Shown piece by piece: positions 8,579-18,055 of a DNA stretch of 64,000 nucleotides. Position numbers and translations under genes: made by a program. Location of the stretch: contig NZ_AYTD01000013.1 of NCBI RefSeq assembly GCF_000503215.1, positions 486,009 to 550,008 of the forward strand, in the 5' to 3' direction. The notes beneath the pieces are model-generated. The model worked only from the letters and a program-made list of their open reading frames with translations, did no database searches and was not told the DNA's origin. Origin of the DNA: Pseudomonas canadensis. GTDB lineage: Bacteria > Pseudomonadota > Gammaproteobacteria > Pseudomonadales > Pseudomonadaceae. How positions within the stretch are numbered: the stretch's first letter is position 1; each line of letters begins with the position of its first letter.

Positions 8579-9847
8579 ATGAATAGTTTTGCGCAACCGC
8601 TCAAGAGCAACGCCCCGCTGATCAACCGCGACCGCTTGTGGCAATCGCTGATGGACCTGGCCCAGCTCGGCGCCACCGTCAAAGGTGGCGTGTGCCGCTT
8701 GGCGCTGACCGACCTGGATCGCCAGGCCCGTGACCTGTTTGTACAATGGTGCGAGGCCGCGGGGTGCAGCGTCAGTGTCGACGCTATCGGCAATATCTTT
8801 GCGCGCCGTGCCGGGCGCAATCCGGCCCTGCCCCCGGTGATGACCGGCAGCCATATCGACACCCAACCCACCGGCGGCAAGTTCGACGGGTGCTACGGGG
8901 TAATGGCGGGACTGGAAGTCATCCGCACCCTGAATGATTTGAAGATTGAAACCGAAGCGCCGATCGAAGTGGTGGTGTGGACCAACGAAGAAGGCTCGCG
9001 TTTTCCGCCGTGCATGATGGGTTCCGGGGTGTTTGCCGGTAAGTTCGATTTGCAGGACACCCTCGACAAGCTCGATGACCAGGGCCTGTCAGTCGGCGCC
9101 GAATTGCAGCGCATCGGATACGCCGGCTCCCGCGCCGTGCTCGGCCACCCGGTCGGTGCCTACTTCGAAGCGCATATCGAACAAGGCCCGGTACTGGAAG
9201 ACCAGGCCACTACCATTGGCGTGGTCATGGGTTGCCTGGGCCAGAAATGGTTCGACCTGACCTTCACCGGCGTCGAAGCCCACGCCGGCCCGACGCCGAT
9301 GCACCTGCGCAAGGACGCCCTGGTCGGCGCCGCCGAGGTGGTCAGCGCGGTCAACCGCATCGCCCATCAGCAGCAACCCCACGCCTGCGGTACGGTCGGT
9401 TGCCTGAGCCTGCATCCCGGCTCGCGCAACGTGATTCCCGGCCAGGTGCACATGACCCTCGACCTGCGTCATCTGCACGCGGACAAGCTGCAAGCCATGG
9501 TTGATGAAGTGCGCAGCGTGATCGAAGCCGCCGCCGCGAGGCACGGGTTGGCATATGAACTGACCCCAACCGCCGACTTCCCACCGCTGGACTTCGCCCC
9601 GGCCTGCGTCAATGCCGTACGCGAAGGCGCCGAGGCCTTGGGCTTGAGCCATATGGACATCGTCAGCGGTGCAGGCCACGACGCGATTTTTGTCGCCGAA
9701 CTGGGTCCGGCCGGGATGATCTTTGTACCGTGCGAAGGCGGCATCAGCCATAACGAAATCGAAAACGCCGCGCCGGACGACCTGGCGGCGGGCTGCGCGG
9801 TGTTGTTGCGCGCTATGGTCAATGCGGCGCAGGGGGACGTGGCATGA
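8579..9847 (+). CDS. M20-family Zn-dependent amidohydrolase (N-carbamoyl-L-amino-acid hydrolase/allantoate amidohydrolase type)
   Basis: A 422-residue cytoplasmic metallohydrolase. The metal-binding motifs are in order: GSHIDTQPTGGKFDG, VVVWTNEEGSRFPP, an EAHIEQGP segment, a dimerisation-domain stretch GVEAHAGPTPMHLRKDA, and GAGHDAIF with GISHNE at the end. This is the HyuC/AllC pattern: such enzymes cut carbamoyl or ureido groups and release ammonia and CO2. ATG 8579 follows CCGGAGA; an in-frame GTG 21 bp upstream is less likely. It overlaps the amidase gene by ATGA and closely follows the importer genes, so it probably acts on the imported compound. Exact substrate unknown. Confidence 0.88.
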   Translation: MNSFAQPLKSNAPLINRDRLWQSLMDLAQLGATVKGGVCRLALTDLDRQARDLFVQWCEAAGCSVSVDAIGNIFARRAGRNPALPPVMTGSHIDTQPTGGKFDGCYGVMAGLEVIRTLNDLKIETEAPIEVVVWTNEEGSRFPPCMMGSGVFAGKFDLQDTLDKLDDQGLSVGAELQRIGYAGSRAVLGHPVGAYFEAHIEQGPVLEDQATTIGVVMGCLGQKWFDLTFTGVEAHAGPTPMHLRKDALVGAAEVVSAVNRIAHQQQPHACGTVGCLSLHPGSRNVIPGQVHMTLDLRHLHADKLQAMVDEVRSVIEAAAARHGLAYELTPTADFPPLDFAPACVNAVREGAEALGLSHMDIVSGAGHDAIFVAELGPAGMIFVPCEGGISHNEIENAAPDDLAAGCAVLLRAMVNAAQGDVA

Positions 9848-11247
9848 GCGAGATCGGCCAACTGACGGCGGTGCAACTGCTGCAGCATTTTCGCGACAAG
9901 ACCTTGTCGCCGGTGGAAGTGACCGAGGACGCCTTGCTGCGGATCGAACGCTTCAATCCGGTGGTGAATGCCTACTGCCACGTGGACCCGGAAGGCGCGC
10001 TGAATGCGGCGCGCGCCTCGGAACAACGCTGGCTGAACGGCCAACCCTGCGGTCCGTTGGACGGCGTGCCGTCTTCGATCAAGGACCTGACGCTGACAAT
10101 CGGCATGCCCACCCGCAAGGGCTCGCGCACCTCGTCCGCCGACGGGCCGTGGGAGGTGGACGCGCCCTTCCCGGCCTTTATGCGCAAGGCCGGTGCGGTG
10201 CTGCTGGGCAAAACCACCACCCCTGAATTCGGCTGGAAAGGCGTTACCGACAATCCGCTGTACGGCATCACCCGCAACCCCTGGGACACCCGCACCACGG
10301 CGGGCGGTTCGTCCGGCGGCGCGGGCGCGGCGGCGGCGTTGAACCTGGGGGTGCTGCACCAAGGCAGCGATGCGGGCGGTTCGATTCGGATTCCCTGTGC
10401 ATTTACCGGCACTTTCGGGATCAAGCCGACCTTCGGTTATGTGCCGCAGTGGCCGGCCAGCTCCATGACAATCCTCTCGCACCTAGGGCCGATGACCCGC
10501 ACGGTGGAAGACAGCGTATTGATGCTGCAGACCATCGCGCAACCGGATGCTCGGGACGGGTTGATCGGTGCGCCGAGGACCACACCGTGGTTGTCGGGCG
10601 CAGCGGATTTGAAAGGGCTGCGCGTGGCCTACAGTCCGAACTTCGGTTACGTGGAGGTCGACCCGCAAGTGGCCAAGGTGGTCGCGGAGGCGGTGCGAGG
10701 CCTGGAACAACTGGGCGCCCATGTCGAGCAGATCGACCCCGGCTTCAGTGACCCGCTGGAAGTCTTCAGCACCTTGTGGGCAGCCGGCGCTGCACGCCTG
10801 ACCGGGCCCATGAGCGAGTCACAAAAACAACTGCTGGACCCCGGCCTGCTGCGCATCGCCCAGCGCGGCGAGCGTTTGAGCCTGGACGACTTCAGCGCGG
10901 CCCTTGAAGCACGCGCAGCCCTGGTGGCACGCATGGCGGCGTTCCATGAGCATTACGATGTGCTGGTATCGCCGATGATGCCGATCACCGCGTTCGATGC
11001 CGGGCATGACGTGCCACCGGGTTCGGGTTTGCAGGAATGGACACAGTGGACACCGTTCACCTACCCCTTCAACCTGACGCAGCAACCGGCAGCCTCGGTG
11101 CCGTGTGGGTTGGCAGCGAACGGCTTGCCGGTGGGCTTGCATGTAGTAGGCGCACGTTTTGCCGACGAGCAGGTGTTGCGGGTGTGCCACGCCTACGCGA
11201 AGGCCTTCCCGACCCAGCATCTCCAAGCCCCACAAACCCCAACCTGA
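9844..11247 (+). CDS. Amidase-signature family amidase
   Basis: A 467-residue amidase with the Ser-cisSer-Lys triad. Lys80 lies in SIKDLT, the cis-serine is in the GGSSGG motif at residues 154-159, and nucleophile Ser180 is in GSDAGGSIRIP. These enzymes hydrolyse amides, ureas or carbamates to acid and ammonia. It is coupled to the M20 hydrolase gene by an ATGA overlap and is the last gene of the importer operon, ending just before a REP doublet. The pairing with an M20 carbamoylase suggests stepwise release of nitrogen from one substrate. Confidence 0.88.
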   Translation: MSEIGQLTAVQLLQHFRDKTLSPVEVTEDALLRIERFNPVVNAYCHVDPEGALNAARASEQRWLNGQPCGPLDGVPSSIKDLTLTIGMPTRKGSRTSSADGPWEVDAPFPAFMRKAGAVLLGKTTTPEFGWKGVTDNPLYGITRNPWDTRTTAGGSSGGAGAAAALNLGVLHQGSDAGGSIRIPCAFTGTFGIKPTFGYVPQWPASSMTILSHLGPMTRTVEDSVLMLQTIAQPDARDGLIGAPRTTPWLSGAADLKGLRVAYSPNFGYVEVDPQVAKVVAEAVRGLEQLGAHVEQIDPGFSDPLEVFSTLWAAGAARLTGPMSESQKQLLDPGLLRIAQRGERLSLDDFSAALEARAALVARMAAFHEHYDVLVSPMMPITAFDAGHDVPPGSGLQEWTQWTPFTYPFNLTQQPAASVPCGLAANGLPVGLHVVGARFADEQVLRVCHAYAKAFPTQHLQAPQTPT

Positions 11248-11257
11248 AATGCCCACC

Positions 11258-11347
11258 TGTAGAAGCCGGCTTGCCGGCGATGGCGCCGTGTCAGACACCT
11301 CACCCGTCACCGACACACCGCAATCGCCGGCAAGCCGGCTCCTACAA
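11258..11347. repeat. REP doublet 2 (inverted pair)
   Basis: Inverted pair built on AGCCGGCTTGCCGGCGATGG and its complement. It directly follows the amidase gene and directly abuts the structured repeat that comes next. Confidence 0.88.
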
Positions 11348-11681
11348 GACCGCGTATCCACGATGTGAAGCGAGTCGCTTCTGATCTTGCTTTTGATCTT
11401 AGGCGCCCCGTCAAACACGCTGGCCGGAATCTGACAGGGATTTGGGGGGTAAACCGGCAGGGATGCCGGTTTAGCCGCCCCGCGCCATGGATGGCGCGTG
11501 GCGACGGCCCCCCAAATACCTGTCGGATTACGGGCATACCGAGCCTAGGCGAGGTACCGAGTGTTGGGGCAAGAGCCCTTTTGGTTACTTTTGGCTGGGC
11601 CGGCATTCCGGGCTCTTTTCCAAAAGTGACCCGCCGTAAGGGCGGAACCCATACCAGCCGTTACCTAAATAACGGATATGT
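11348..11681 (+). repeat. Structured dispersed repeat, copy A
   Basis: A 334-bp non-coding element, also present at 34576-34881 in the same orientation. Both copies start right after a REP doublet. Copy A folds as follows: an outer stem pairs GACAGG and ATTTGGGGGG (11433-11449) with CCCCCCAAAT and CCTGTC (11508-11524). This encloses two perfect hairpins, AAACCGGCA/TGCCGGTTT (11451-11472) and CGCGCCAT/ATGGCGCG (11481-11498). A near-invariant 36-bp core follows (11541-11576), then a stem AAGAGCCC/GGGCTCTT (11571-11617) and an invariant CCGCC-GTAAG-GGCGG hairpin (11631-11645). The element fills the gap between amidase and LysR genes; no credible gene lies in it. Its function is unknown. Confidence 0.8.
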
Positions 11682-11770
11682 CCACATCACCACCGCCATC
11701 GCAGGCAAGCCCCTCCCACAGTTTCAACCACATTCCATTACACTGTCCCCCATTCATCCCCGGGGGCTTC

Positions 11771-12634
11771 ATGGACATCGAACTGGCACGCACCTTCCTC
11801 GAAATCACCCGCTGCGGCAGCCTGGCCGCAGCGGCCGAGAAACTGCACGTCACCCAGACCGCCATCACCGCACGGGTCAAGAGCCTGGAAAGCCAGCTAG
11901 GCAGCACACTGTTCGTACGCAACCGCGCAGGCGCCCGGCTGACCGCCGACGGCGAGGCCTTCGTGGTGTACGCCAACCAGTTGCTGCAAACCTGGGAAGC
12001 GGCCAAACGCGACCTGCCGCTGCCCGATGGTTATCGCAACGTGCTGCACATCGGCGGCGAAGTCAGCCTGTGCAATCCATTGATGCTCGGCTGGGCCCAA
12101 GCGTTACGCCAACACATCCCCGGCCATGCCCTGCGCACCGAAATCCGCGAAGGCGATTACCTGTTGCGCCAGCTGGAACTGGGCGTACTCGACGCTGCAT
12201 TGGTGTTCCAGCCGCAATACTGGCCAGGCTTGCAGGTGGAACAGGTGCTGGAGGAAAAACTGATCCTGGTGCAGTTGGCGAGCAATCCGGCGCCCTACGT
12301 GTATATCGATTGGGGACCGGGCTTTCGCCAGCAACACGACGCCGCGCTGCCCGACAAGGCCCGTGCCGCGTTGAGTTTCAACCTGGGGCCGCTGGCATTG
12401 CAGTACATCCTTGAGAATGGCGGCGCCGGTTATTTCCGCACTCGCGTGGTGCAGAGTTACCTGGACAGCGGCGTAATGCAGCGTGTGCCCAAGGCGCCGG
12501 AATTCAGCTTCCCGACGTACCTGGTGTATTCACGGGCGCGAGATTCGGCAGTGTTGCAACAGGCACTGGGGTTACTGCGTGAGGTGGTCAAGGGCGAAAG
12601 CGACTGGTCGCAGCGTTGGGACCCATTGATTTGA
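11771..12634 (+). CDS. LysR-family transcriptional regulator
   Basis: A 287-residue regulator. Residues 2-60 hold the LysR helix-turn-helix (ELARTFLEITRCGSLAAAAE, then LHVTQTAITARVKSLE), followed by a periplasmic-binding-like effector domain that is shorter and more divergent than usual. The ATG at 11771 starts exactly at the conserved MDIELARTF; the longer frame upstream runs through repeat DNA. It stands alone between the structured repeat and the LacI gene on the same strand; its target could be the amidase operon or the polyol operon, and nothing visible decides. Confidence 0.85.
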   Translation: MDIELARTFLEITRCGSLAAAAEKLHVTQTAITARVKSLESQLGSTLFVRNRAGARLTADGEAFVVYANQLLQTWEAAKRDLPLPDGYRNVLHIGGEVSLCNPLMLGWAQALRQHIPGHALRTEIREGDYLLRQLELGVLDAALVFQPQYWPGLQVEQVLEEKLILVQLASNPAPYVYIDWGPGFRQQHDAALPDKARAALSFNLGPLALQYILENGGAGYFRTRVVQSYLDSGVMQRVPKAPEFSFPTYLVYSRARDSAVLQQALGLLREVVKGESDWSQRWDPLI

Positions 12635-12692
12635 AGCAACAATCTCCACCGCGCATGCTAGCCTGCGGGTGTTTCCTTTTGCAGCCTGACCG

Positions 12693-13697
12693 ATGAACAA
12701 GAAGAAGTCCGTCACTATCAGCGACATCGCCAAACGGGTTGGCATGACCACCATCACGGTGTCTCGCGCACTGAGCAAACCCGACCTGGTCAAACCGGCC
12801 ACCCTGGCGCGCATCCTCGAAGTGGCGCGGGAGATGGACTACGTGCCCAACGCCTTCGCACGCGGGCTCAAGCGCAGTGAGAGCCTGATCATCGGTGTGA
12901 TCACCGCCTCCGTGGACAACCCGTTCTACAGCGAAATGATCAAGGCGATTTCCCGCGAGGCCAAACAGCACGGCTACACCATCATGCTGGTGGACACCGA
13001 TGAGCTGGAGGAGCTGGAAAGCAAGGCCGTGGACACCCTGTTGGGCTACCGCGTGGCGGGGATCATTCTGTCGCCGGTCTCGGATGAACCGAGCTACCAG
13101 CCCGATTACCTCGAACGCTTGGGCAACGGCAAAACCCCAGTGGTGCTGCTCGATCGCACAATCCACGACAGCCCGTTCAGCCGCGTGGTGCTCGACAACT
13201 ACCACAGCGGCATCCAGGCCGCGCACTACCTGCTGCGCCAGACGCCCGACCTCAAGCGCCTGCTGGTGCTGACCGGCCCCGAGCACTCACGCATCACCGT
13301 CGAACGCCTCAAGGGCCTGCGCGAAGTGCTGGCCGAGCACCCGCAGGTGCAGGTCGAAGTACAGGCCGGCGACTACACGCTGATGCCGTCCTACCTGCAC
13401 ACCCTCGACTACCTGGCCGAACACTCGGCGCCGGACGCGATCATGGGCTTCAACCAGTTGATCACCCTCGGCGCCTTGCGCGCACTGCGCATGCACAACA
13501 TCGCCCATGACAGCCTGACCATCTGCGGCATCGACCGCCTGCCCTTCGCCGATATCTTCGGCGTGCCCATCGCCTGCGTGGCTCACGATGCGTCTTTGGC
13601 CGGCAGCAGTGCGGTGCGCCTGTTGCTCGATCGCCTGGAAGACCCGTTCAAGCCACGGGACAAGGTGGTGATCGCCGGTCAGTTGGAAAACGGCTAG
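12693..13697 (+). CDS. LacI-family transcriptional regulator of the polyol operon
   Basis: A 334-residue repressor-type regulator. The LacI headpiece is at residues 6-55 (VTISDIAKRVGMTTITVSRA, then LARILEVAREMDYVPNAFAR), followed by a type I periplasmic-binding effector domain (LIIGVITASVDNPFYSE; GFNQLITLGALRAL; ICGIDRLPFADIF), of the GntR/gluconate-like LacI branch. Its stop overlaps the stop of the convergent SDR gene by 4 bp. The divergently oriented operon downstream is expected to be its target because the promoter of that operon holds an 18-bp LacI-type palindrome at 20553-20570. Confidence 0.9.
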   Translation: MNKKKSVTISDIAKRVGMTTITVSRALSKPDLVKPATLARILEVAREMDYVPNAFARGLKRSESLIIGVITASVDNPFYSEMIKAISREAKQHGYTIMLVDTDELEELESKAVDTLLGYRVAGIILSPVSDEPSYQPDYLERLGNGKTPVVLLDRTIHDSPFSRVVLDNYHSGIQAAHYLLRQTPDLKRLLVLTGPEHSRITVERLKGLREVLAEHPQVQVEVQAGDYTLMPSYLHTLDYLAEHSAPDAIMGFNQLITLGALRALRMHNIAHDSLTICGIDRLPFADIFGVPIACVAHDASLAGSSAVRLLLDRLEDPFKPRDKVVIAGQLENG

Positions 13698-14419
13698 CGG
13701 CTGGTGTAGCCACCGTCGATGGGCAGGCTCACGCCGCTGATCATGCTGGCGGCGCTGCTCAACAGGAACAGCACCGGCAACGCCACCTCGACGGTTTCAG
13801 CAAAACGCCCCAATGGAATGGCCGCCAGCGCCGGGTCGCGCTTGGCCGGCTCGGACCAGGCCATGGCCGCCATCGGCGTGAGCGTGACGGTGGGGTTGAC
13901 GCTGTTGACGCGAATGCCAAAGCGGCCCCACTCGGCGCATTGCACACGGGTGATCGCATCCAGCGCGGCCTTGGAGGCGCAGTAGCCGAGGTGATCGTCC
14001 AGGGCCACCAGCGAGGCCTGGCTGGAGACGTTGACGATGCTGCCGGCGATGTGTGCTTCGATCATTTTGGCCGCCACGCGGCTGGCGACCTGGGCGGCGG
14101 CGCGGGCGTTGACTTGCATCACCTGGTCGAACGCGTCGGCGCTGATGGCGGCGGCGGGCTCCAGCCGCGAGATGCCGGCGCAGTTGACCAGGCCGTGCAG
14201 CGGTGGCAGGTCGTGCAGGGCGTTATCGAGGGCGGCGCTGTCGGCGATGTCCAGGCACAAGGTGTGGCAACCGAGTTCGGCCAAGGCTTGGGCGTCGCGG
14301 CCGAGGGCAAAGACATCGGCGCCGCTGGCGATCAGTTGCAAGGCGATTTCGCGCCCAATGCCGCTGCTGGCGCCGGTGACGAGGATGCGATGGTGGGTGA
14401 AGTCGAAGGCTGCGTTCAT
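13694..14419 (-). CDS. Short-chain dehydrogenase/reductase of polyol catabolism
   Basis: A 241-residue classical SDR. It has TGASSGIG at residues 15-22 for the dinucleotide, NCAG near 79, and the catalytic set Ser132/133, Tyr146 and Lys150 (YCASK). The sequence style resembles L-xylulose reductase/DCXR and other sugar-alcohol dehydrogenases. It is the last gene of the minus-strand operon and starts directly at the kinase stop. It probably interconverts a ketose and a polyol together with the zinc dehydrogenase and kinase; the exact substrate is not visible. Confidence 0.85.
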   Translation of the reverse strand: MNAAFDFTHHRILVTGASSGIGREIALQLIASGADVFALGRDAQALAELGCHTLCLDIADSAALDNALHDLPPLHGLVNCAGISRLEPAAAISADAFDQVMQVNARAAAQVASRVAAKMIEAHIAGSIVNVSSQASLVALDDHLGYCASKAALDAITRVQCAEWGRFGIRVNSVNPTVTLTPMAAMAWSEPAKRDPALAAIPLGRFAETVEVALPVLFLLSSAASMISGVSLPIDGGYTSR

Positions 14420-15952
14420 TCAGTTCTCCTGCAGGCTGTGCATAATCGGTTTCAGGGCCGGATACAGCTTGAGGTACTCGGCAAACGCGCGGTCGTATGC
14501 CTCGACATTTTCCGCCTTGGGCTCAGCCCGCAACTCCAGTTGCACCCAGCCCTTGTCCATCTCCCCATCGCTCACCAACCCCACCGTGTGTGCCGCCAGC
14601 AACGCCGCGCCCAACGCGGCCTCAACCTCCTGCACGATGGTGTACACCGGATACCGCGTAACGTCCGCGATGATCTGCATCCACAGGTCCGAATGGCTCG
14701 CCCCGCCCACCACGATCAAGCGCGGGTCCAGGGAATGCGCGCCGCGTGTGCCCGCTTCGATGTTGTGTCGCAGGGCAAAACTCACGCCCTCCAGCACCGC
14801 GCGATACAGGTGAATACGGCTGTGGTAGAGGTTCAAGCCGACAAAACTGCCACTGGCACGGTCATCCCACACCGGACTGCGCTCGCCCATCAGGTACGGT
14901 AGGAACAACAGGCCTTCGCTGCCGGCCGGGATGTTCATCGCGCGCTGTTCCAGCAGCACCAGGCTGTCCTGGCCGGTGGCCTTGGCTTGTTGCTCTTCGG
15001 CCTGGCAGAACTGCTCGCGAAACCAGCTGACCGAGGCACCGGCGGTGATTGCTCCGCCAAAGATGTACAGGTCGCGGTGGCCGTTGTAGACGTGGGGCAT
15101 GCTCACCAAGCCATGGTGTGCATCCACTTGTTGGTTGAGGTAACCCCAGCACATGCTGGTGCCGATCATTGCCACGTGATTGCCCGGCTGCGTCACCCCT
15201 GCGGCCAGCGTTGCCATGGCCGCATCGACGCCACCGGCCAGAACCGGTGTGCCCGCCTGCAGGCCCAGACGCGCCGCCCAACCCTCCAGCAACCCACCGA
15301 CGACTTCCCCGGAATACACCAGGCGCTCCGGCATCATCGCCTGCGGTATGCCCAGTGCATCAAGCATTTCGGCGGACCAGCCGCGCACCTTCACATCGTA
15401 GACGCCACCGATATTGCCGGCACTGCTATGGTCCACCGCCAACTCGCCGGTGAGGCACCAGTTGATGTAGCTGTTGGGCGGCAGCAGGTAGCGAGTCTTG
15501 GCCCACACCTCGGGCTGGTGCTGCTTGAGCCAGAGCATCTTGGTGAAGCCGTAGTAGCTGTCCACCGAGTTGCCGGTGATCGCGAACAGACGCTCCAGGT
15601 CCACCTTCTCGCGCACCCAGGCCACCTGCTCGCCAGCACGGCGGTCCATCCAGATCAGGCACGGGTGCAGCGGCGTGATTTGCGCATCCACCGCAATCCC
15701 GGAGCCGCCGTACAGGCTGCTGATACACAACGCCTTGACCTGCTGCGCCGCCACGCCGGCCTTGGCCATGCACTGCGCAACGCAAGCCTCGACGGCGTCC
15801 AGCCAGACCTGCGGCCATTGCTCGGCCCAGCGCACTTTCGGGGTATCCACGCGATACCCCTGGCTGTGCTGGGCGATGATCGTACCTTGACCGTCCACCA
15901 GCAGCGCCTTGGTGCTCTGGGTTCCTATATCGACACCCATCACGTAGTTCAT
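14420..15952 (-). CDS. FGGY-family carbohydrate kinase
   Basis: A 510-residue sugar or polyol kinase with the two actin-like halves of the FGGY family: GVDIGTQSTKALLVD at residues 6-20 (phosphate loop), and in the C-terminal half PYLMGERSPVWDDRASGSF and the adenine loop VVGGASHSDLWMQIIADV. Usual substrates are pentuloses, erythritol-like polyols or glycerol. It sits between a zinc polyol dehydrogenase and an SDR and is in one operon with a ribose-type importer, which fits phosphorylation of a ketose made by one of the dehydrogenases. Confidence 0.9.
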   Translation of the reverse strand: MNYVMGVDIGTQSTKALLVDGQGTIIAQHSQGYRVDTPKVRWAEQWPQVWLDAVEACVAQCMAKAGVAAQQVKALCISSLYGGSGIAVDAQITPLHPCLIWMDRRAGEQVAWVREKVDLERLFAITGNSVDSYYGFTKMLWLKQHQPEVWAKTRYLLPPNSYINWCLTGELAVDHSSAGNIGGVYDVKVRGWSAEMLDALGIPQAMMPERLVYSGEVVGGLLEGWAARLGLQAGTPVLAGGVDAAMATLAAGVTQPGNHVAMIGTSMCWGYLNQQVDAHHGLVSMPHVYNGHRDLYIFGGAITAGASVSWFREQFCQAEEQQAKATGQDSLVLLEQRAMNIPAGSEGLLFLPYLMGERSPVWDDRASGSFVGLNLYHSRIHLYRAVLEGVSFALRHNIEAGTRGAHSLDPRLIVVGGASHSDLWMQIIADVTRYPVYTIVQEVEAALGAALLAAHTVGLVSDGEMDKGWVQLELRAEPKAENVEAYDRAFAEYLKLYPALKPIMHSLQEN

Positions 15953-15954
15953 TT

Positions 15955-17034
15955 TCAGGCCACCGGCTTCAACAGCACCTTGATAGATTTGGTCGAGTTG
16001 GCCAACGCGAAGGCGTCGGCAAAGTCGTCCAGCGGAAAGTCATGGGTGACGATGCCTTTAGAGGTGACCAGGCCACGCTCGAACAGGTCGATGGCGATCG
16101 GGTAGCAATACGGCCCGAGATGAGCGCCGCGTACGTCCAACTCCTTGCGGTCACCGATGATCGACCAGTCGACGCTGGTCTCGGCGCCAAACACGCTGAA
16201 CTCGACAAAACGCCCGAGCTTGCGGATCAAATCCAGGCCCTGGGTCACGCCGGCCGGCACGCCGGTGGTTTCGATGTAGACGTCGCAGCCGTAGTTGTCG
16301 GTCAGGCCGTTGATGATTTCACGGGCGTTGTCGCGCGACGGGTTGATCACCACATCGGCGCCGAATTTTTTCGCCAGTTCCAGACGCTCGTCGACCATGT
16401 CGATCACCACCAGTTTCTTCGGGGTTTTCAACGCAGCGACCTGGACCATGCACAACCCGAGGGTGCCGGCGCCGGCGATCACCACCACATCGTCGAGCTG
16501 GACATCGCCACGGTTGACGGTATGGATCGAACAGGCCATCGGTTCCACCAGCGCCGAGTCTTCCAGCGACACCGATTCGGGGATCTTGTGCACGATGGCG
16601 GTCTTGGGAATGCGCATATACTGGGCCATGCCGCCTTCGGCGACTTCACGCTGGAAGCCGAAGATGTTGTGCACTTCGCACATCCAGTACTTGCCCGACT
16701 TGCAGAAACGGCACTTGCCGCACGGCACGATCTGCTCGGCGATCACCTTGTCGCCCACCGCGACGTCGAAGTGCTCTTCGGCGCCCTCGCCCACTTCCAC
16801 CACATAGCCAAAAAATTCGTGCCCCGGTACGACCGGCGCCTTCACCCACGGGTTGTCGCCGCCCCAGAACATTGCGGCGCCCGAGTGGCACTTGCAGTCA
16901 CTGGCGCAGATGCCACAGGCAGCGATACGGATCACCAGTTCATTGGCGCGTGCCTGGGGTTTGCCAATGCGTTCCAGGCGGTAGTCTTTGGGGCCGTGGC
17001 AGACGACGGCTTGCATTTCGGTGTGCTTGTCCAT
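15955..17034 (-). CDS. Zinc-dependent polyol dehydrogenase, erythritol/L-threitol dehydrogenase-like
   Basis: A 359-residue MDR-family dehydrogenase. Catalytic zinc ligands are Cys40 (CGICASD), His72 and Glu73 (GHE). Structural zinc is held by Cys105, 108, 111 and 119 (CGKCRFCKSGKYWMC). The NAD-binding Rossmann motif is GAGTLGLCMVQVAAL. From memory the sequence strongly resembles enzymes named erythritol/L-threitol dehydrogenase (EltD) in actinobacteria and rhizobia; I could not check this. It is two bases from the kinase gene and follows the permease gene in the same operon. Confidence 0.8.
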   Translation of the reverse strand: MDKHTEMQAVVCHGPKDYRLERIGKPQARANELVIRIAACGICASDCKCHSGAAMFWGGDNPWVKAPVVPGHEFFGYVVEVGEGAEEHFDVAVGDKVIAEQIVPCGKCRFCKSGKYWMCEVHNIFGFQREVAEGGMAQYMRIPKTAIVHKIPESVSLEDSALVEPMACSIHTVNRGDVQLDDVVVIAGAGTLGLCMVQVAALKTPKKLVVIDMVDERLELAKKFGADVVINPSRDNAREIINGLTDNYGCDVYIETTGVPAGVTQGLDLIRKLGRFVEFSVFGAETSVDWSIIGDRKELDVRGAHLGPYCYPIAIDLFERGLVTSKGIVTHDFPLDDFADAFALANSTKSIKVLLKPVA

Positions 17035-17062
17035 GGTGTCGGGTCCTGTGCTTGTGAGAAGT

Positions 17063-18055
17063 TTATTTGTGGCGCTGACGGCTGATAAAAATCGCCAGCA
17101 AAATGATTGCGCCCTTGATCACGCTCTGGACATAGGGCGACACGCCCAGCATGTTCAGGCCGTTATTCAACACGCCGAGCAACATGGCGCCGAGTAAGGT
17201 GCCGACGATCACCCCGCGCCCGCCGGCAATCGAGGCACCGCCGAGTACCACGGCGGCAATCGCGTCCAGTTCGAACGACACGCCGGCGTTCGGCTGGCCG
17301 CTCATCAGGCGCGAGGTCAATACCAGCCCGGCAATCGCCGCCGTAAGGCCGCTGATGCCGTACACCAGCAACTTGAAACGCGCCGCACGCACGCCGGACA
17401 ACCGCACCGCTTCTTCATTGCCGCCGATGGCGTAGATGTAGCGGCCGATGCGCGTGTGTTGCAGCAGCACGTAGGCCGCCAGGTAGGTGAGCAGCATGAT
17501 CAGGATCGGCACCTGGATACCGAACAGGCTTTCACGGCCGAAAAACGCAAACCAATCCGGCAACCCGGAAATCGGGTAGCCATCGGTGTACATCAGGCCC
17601 AGGCCACGGGCGATGCCCATGGTCGCCAGGGTCACGATGATCGGCGGCATGTGCAGGTAGGCCACGAACAAGCCGTTGCCGATGCCAAAGGCCACGCCGA
17701 TCAACATGCCTGCGCCAATCGCCAGGCCGGGCGGCAGGCCCGCGACCATCAACCCGGCGGTGAGCGTGCCGGACAAGGCCATCACCGGCCCTACCGACAG
17801 ATCGATGCCGCCGGTGAGGATCACGCAGGTCATGCCCACCGCGATGATCGCGTTGATCGACACCTGGCGGGCGATGTTCGACAGGTTGCTGGCAGTGAGG
17901 AAGGTGTCGCTGGCGAGGATCATCACCAGGGTCACCACTACCAGCCCGACGAAGGGATAAAATGCCGGCGAGCGCACCAGCCGCGCCAGGTTCAGGCGCA
18001 GCCGGTTGTTGTCGCCGGTACTAATGGACGTATTCACTTGAGCCCCCTGTTGCAT
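17063..18055 (-). CDS. Ribose/polyol-type ABC transporter permease (RbsC family)
   Basis: A 330-residue permease with 8-10 hydrophobic helices and RbsC markers: [42 protein letters not shown], and near the end [20 protein letters not shown]. The first ATG lies 35 bp inside the ATPase gene, and a GTG codon 18 bp into the frame is an alternative start. The operon order SBP, ATPase, permease is standard for CUT2 importers. Confidence 0.9.
   Translation of the reverse strand: MQQGAQVNTSISTGDNNRLRLNLARLVRSPAFYPFVGLVVVTLVMILASDTFLTASNLSNIARQVSINAIIAVGMTCVILTGGIDLSVGPVMALSGTLTAGLMVAGLPPGLAIGAGMLIGVAFGIGNGLFVAYLHMPPIIVTLATMGIARGLGLMYTDGYPISGLPDWFAFFGRESLFGIQVPILIMLLTYLAAYVLLQHTRIGRYIYAIGGNEEAVRLSGVRAARFKLLVYGISGLTAAIAGLVLTSRLMSGQPNAGVSFELDAIAAVVLGGASIAGGRGVIVGTLLGAMLLGVLNNGLNMLGVSPYVQSVIKGAIILLAIFISRQRHK

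Noticed and set aside
11307..11606. A 99-codon minus-strand frame inside repeat copy A, resembling one in copy B (34692-34913)
   Set aside because: The shared residues (ALAPTLGTSxRLG) come from the conserved structured core read in one frame; lengths differ and the frame breaks across the variable stems, so it is not a gene.
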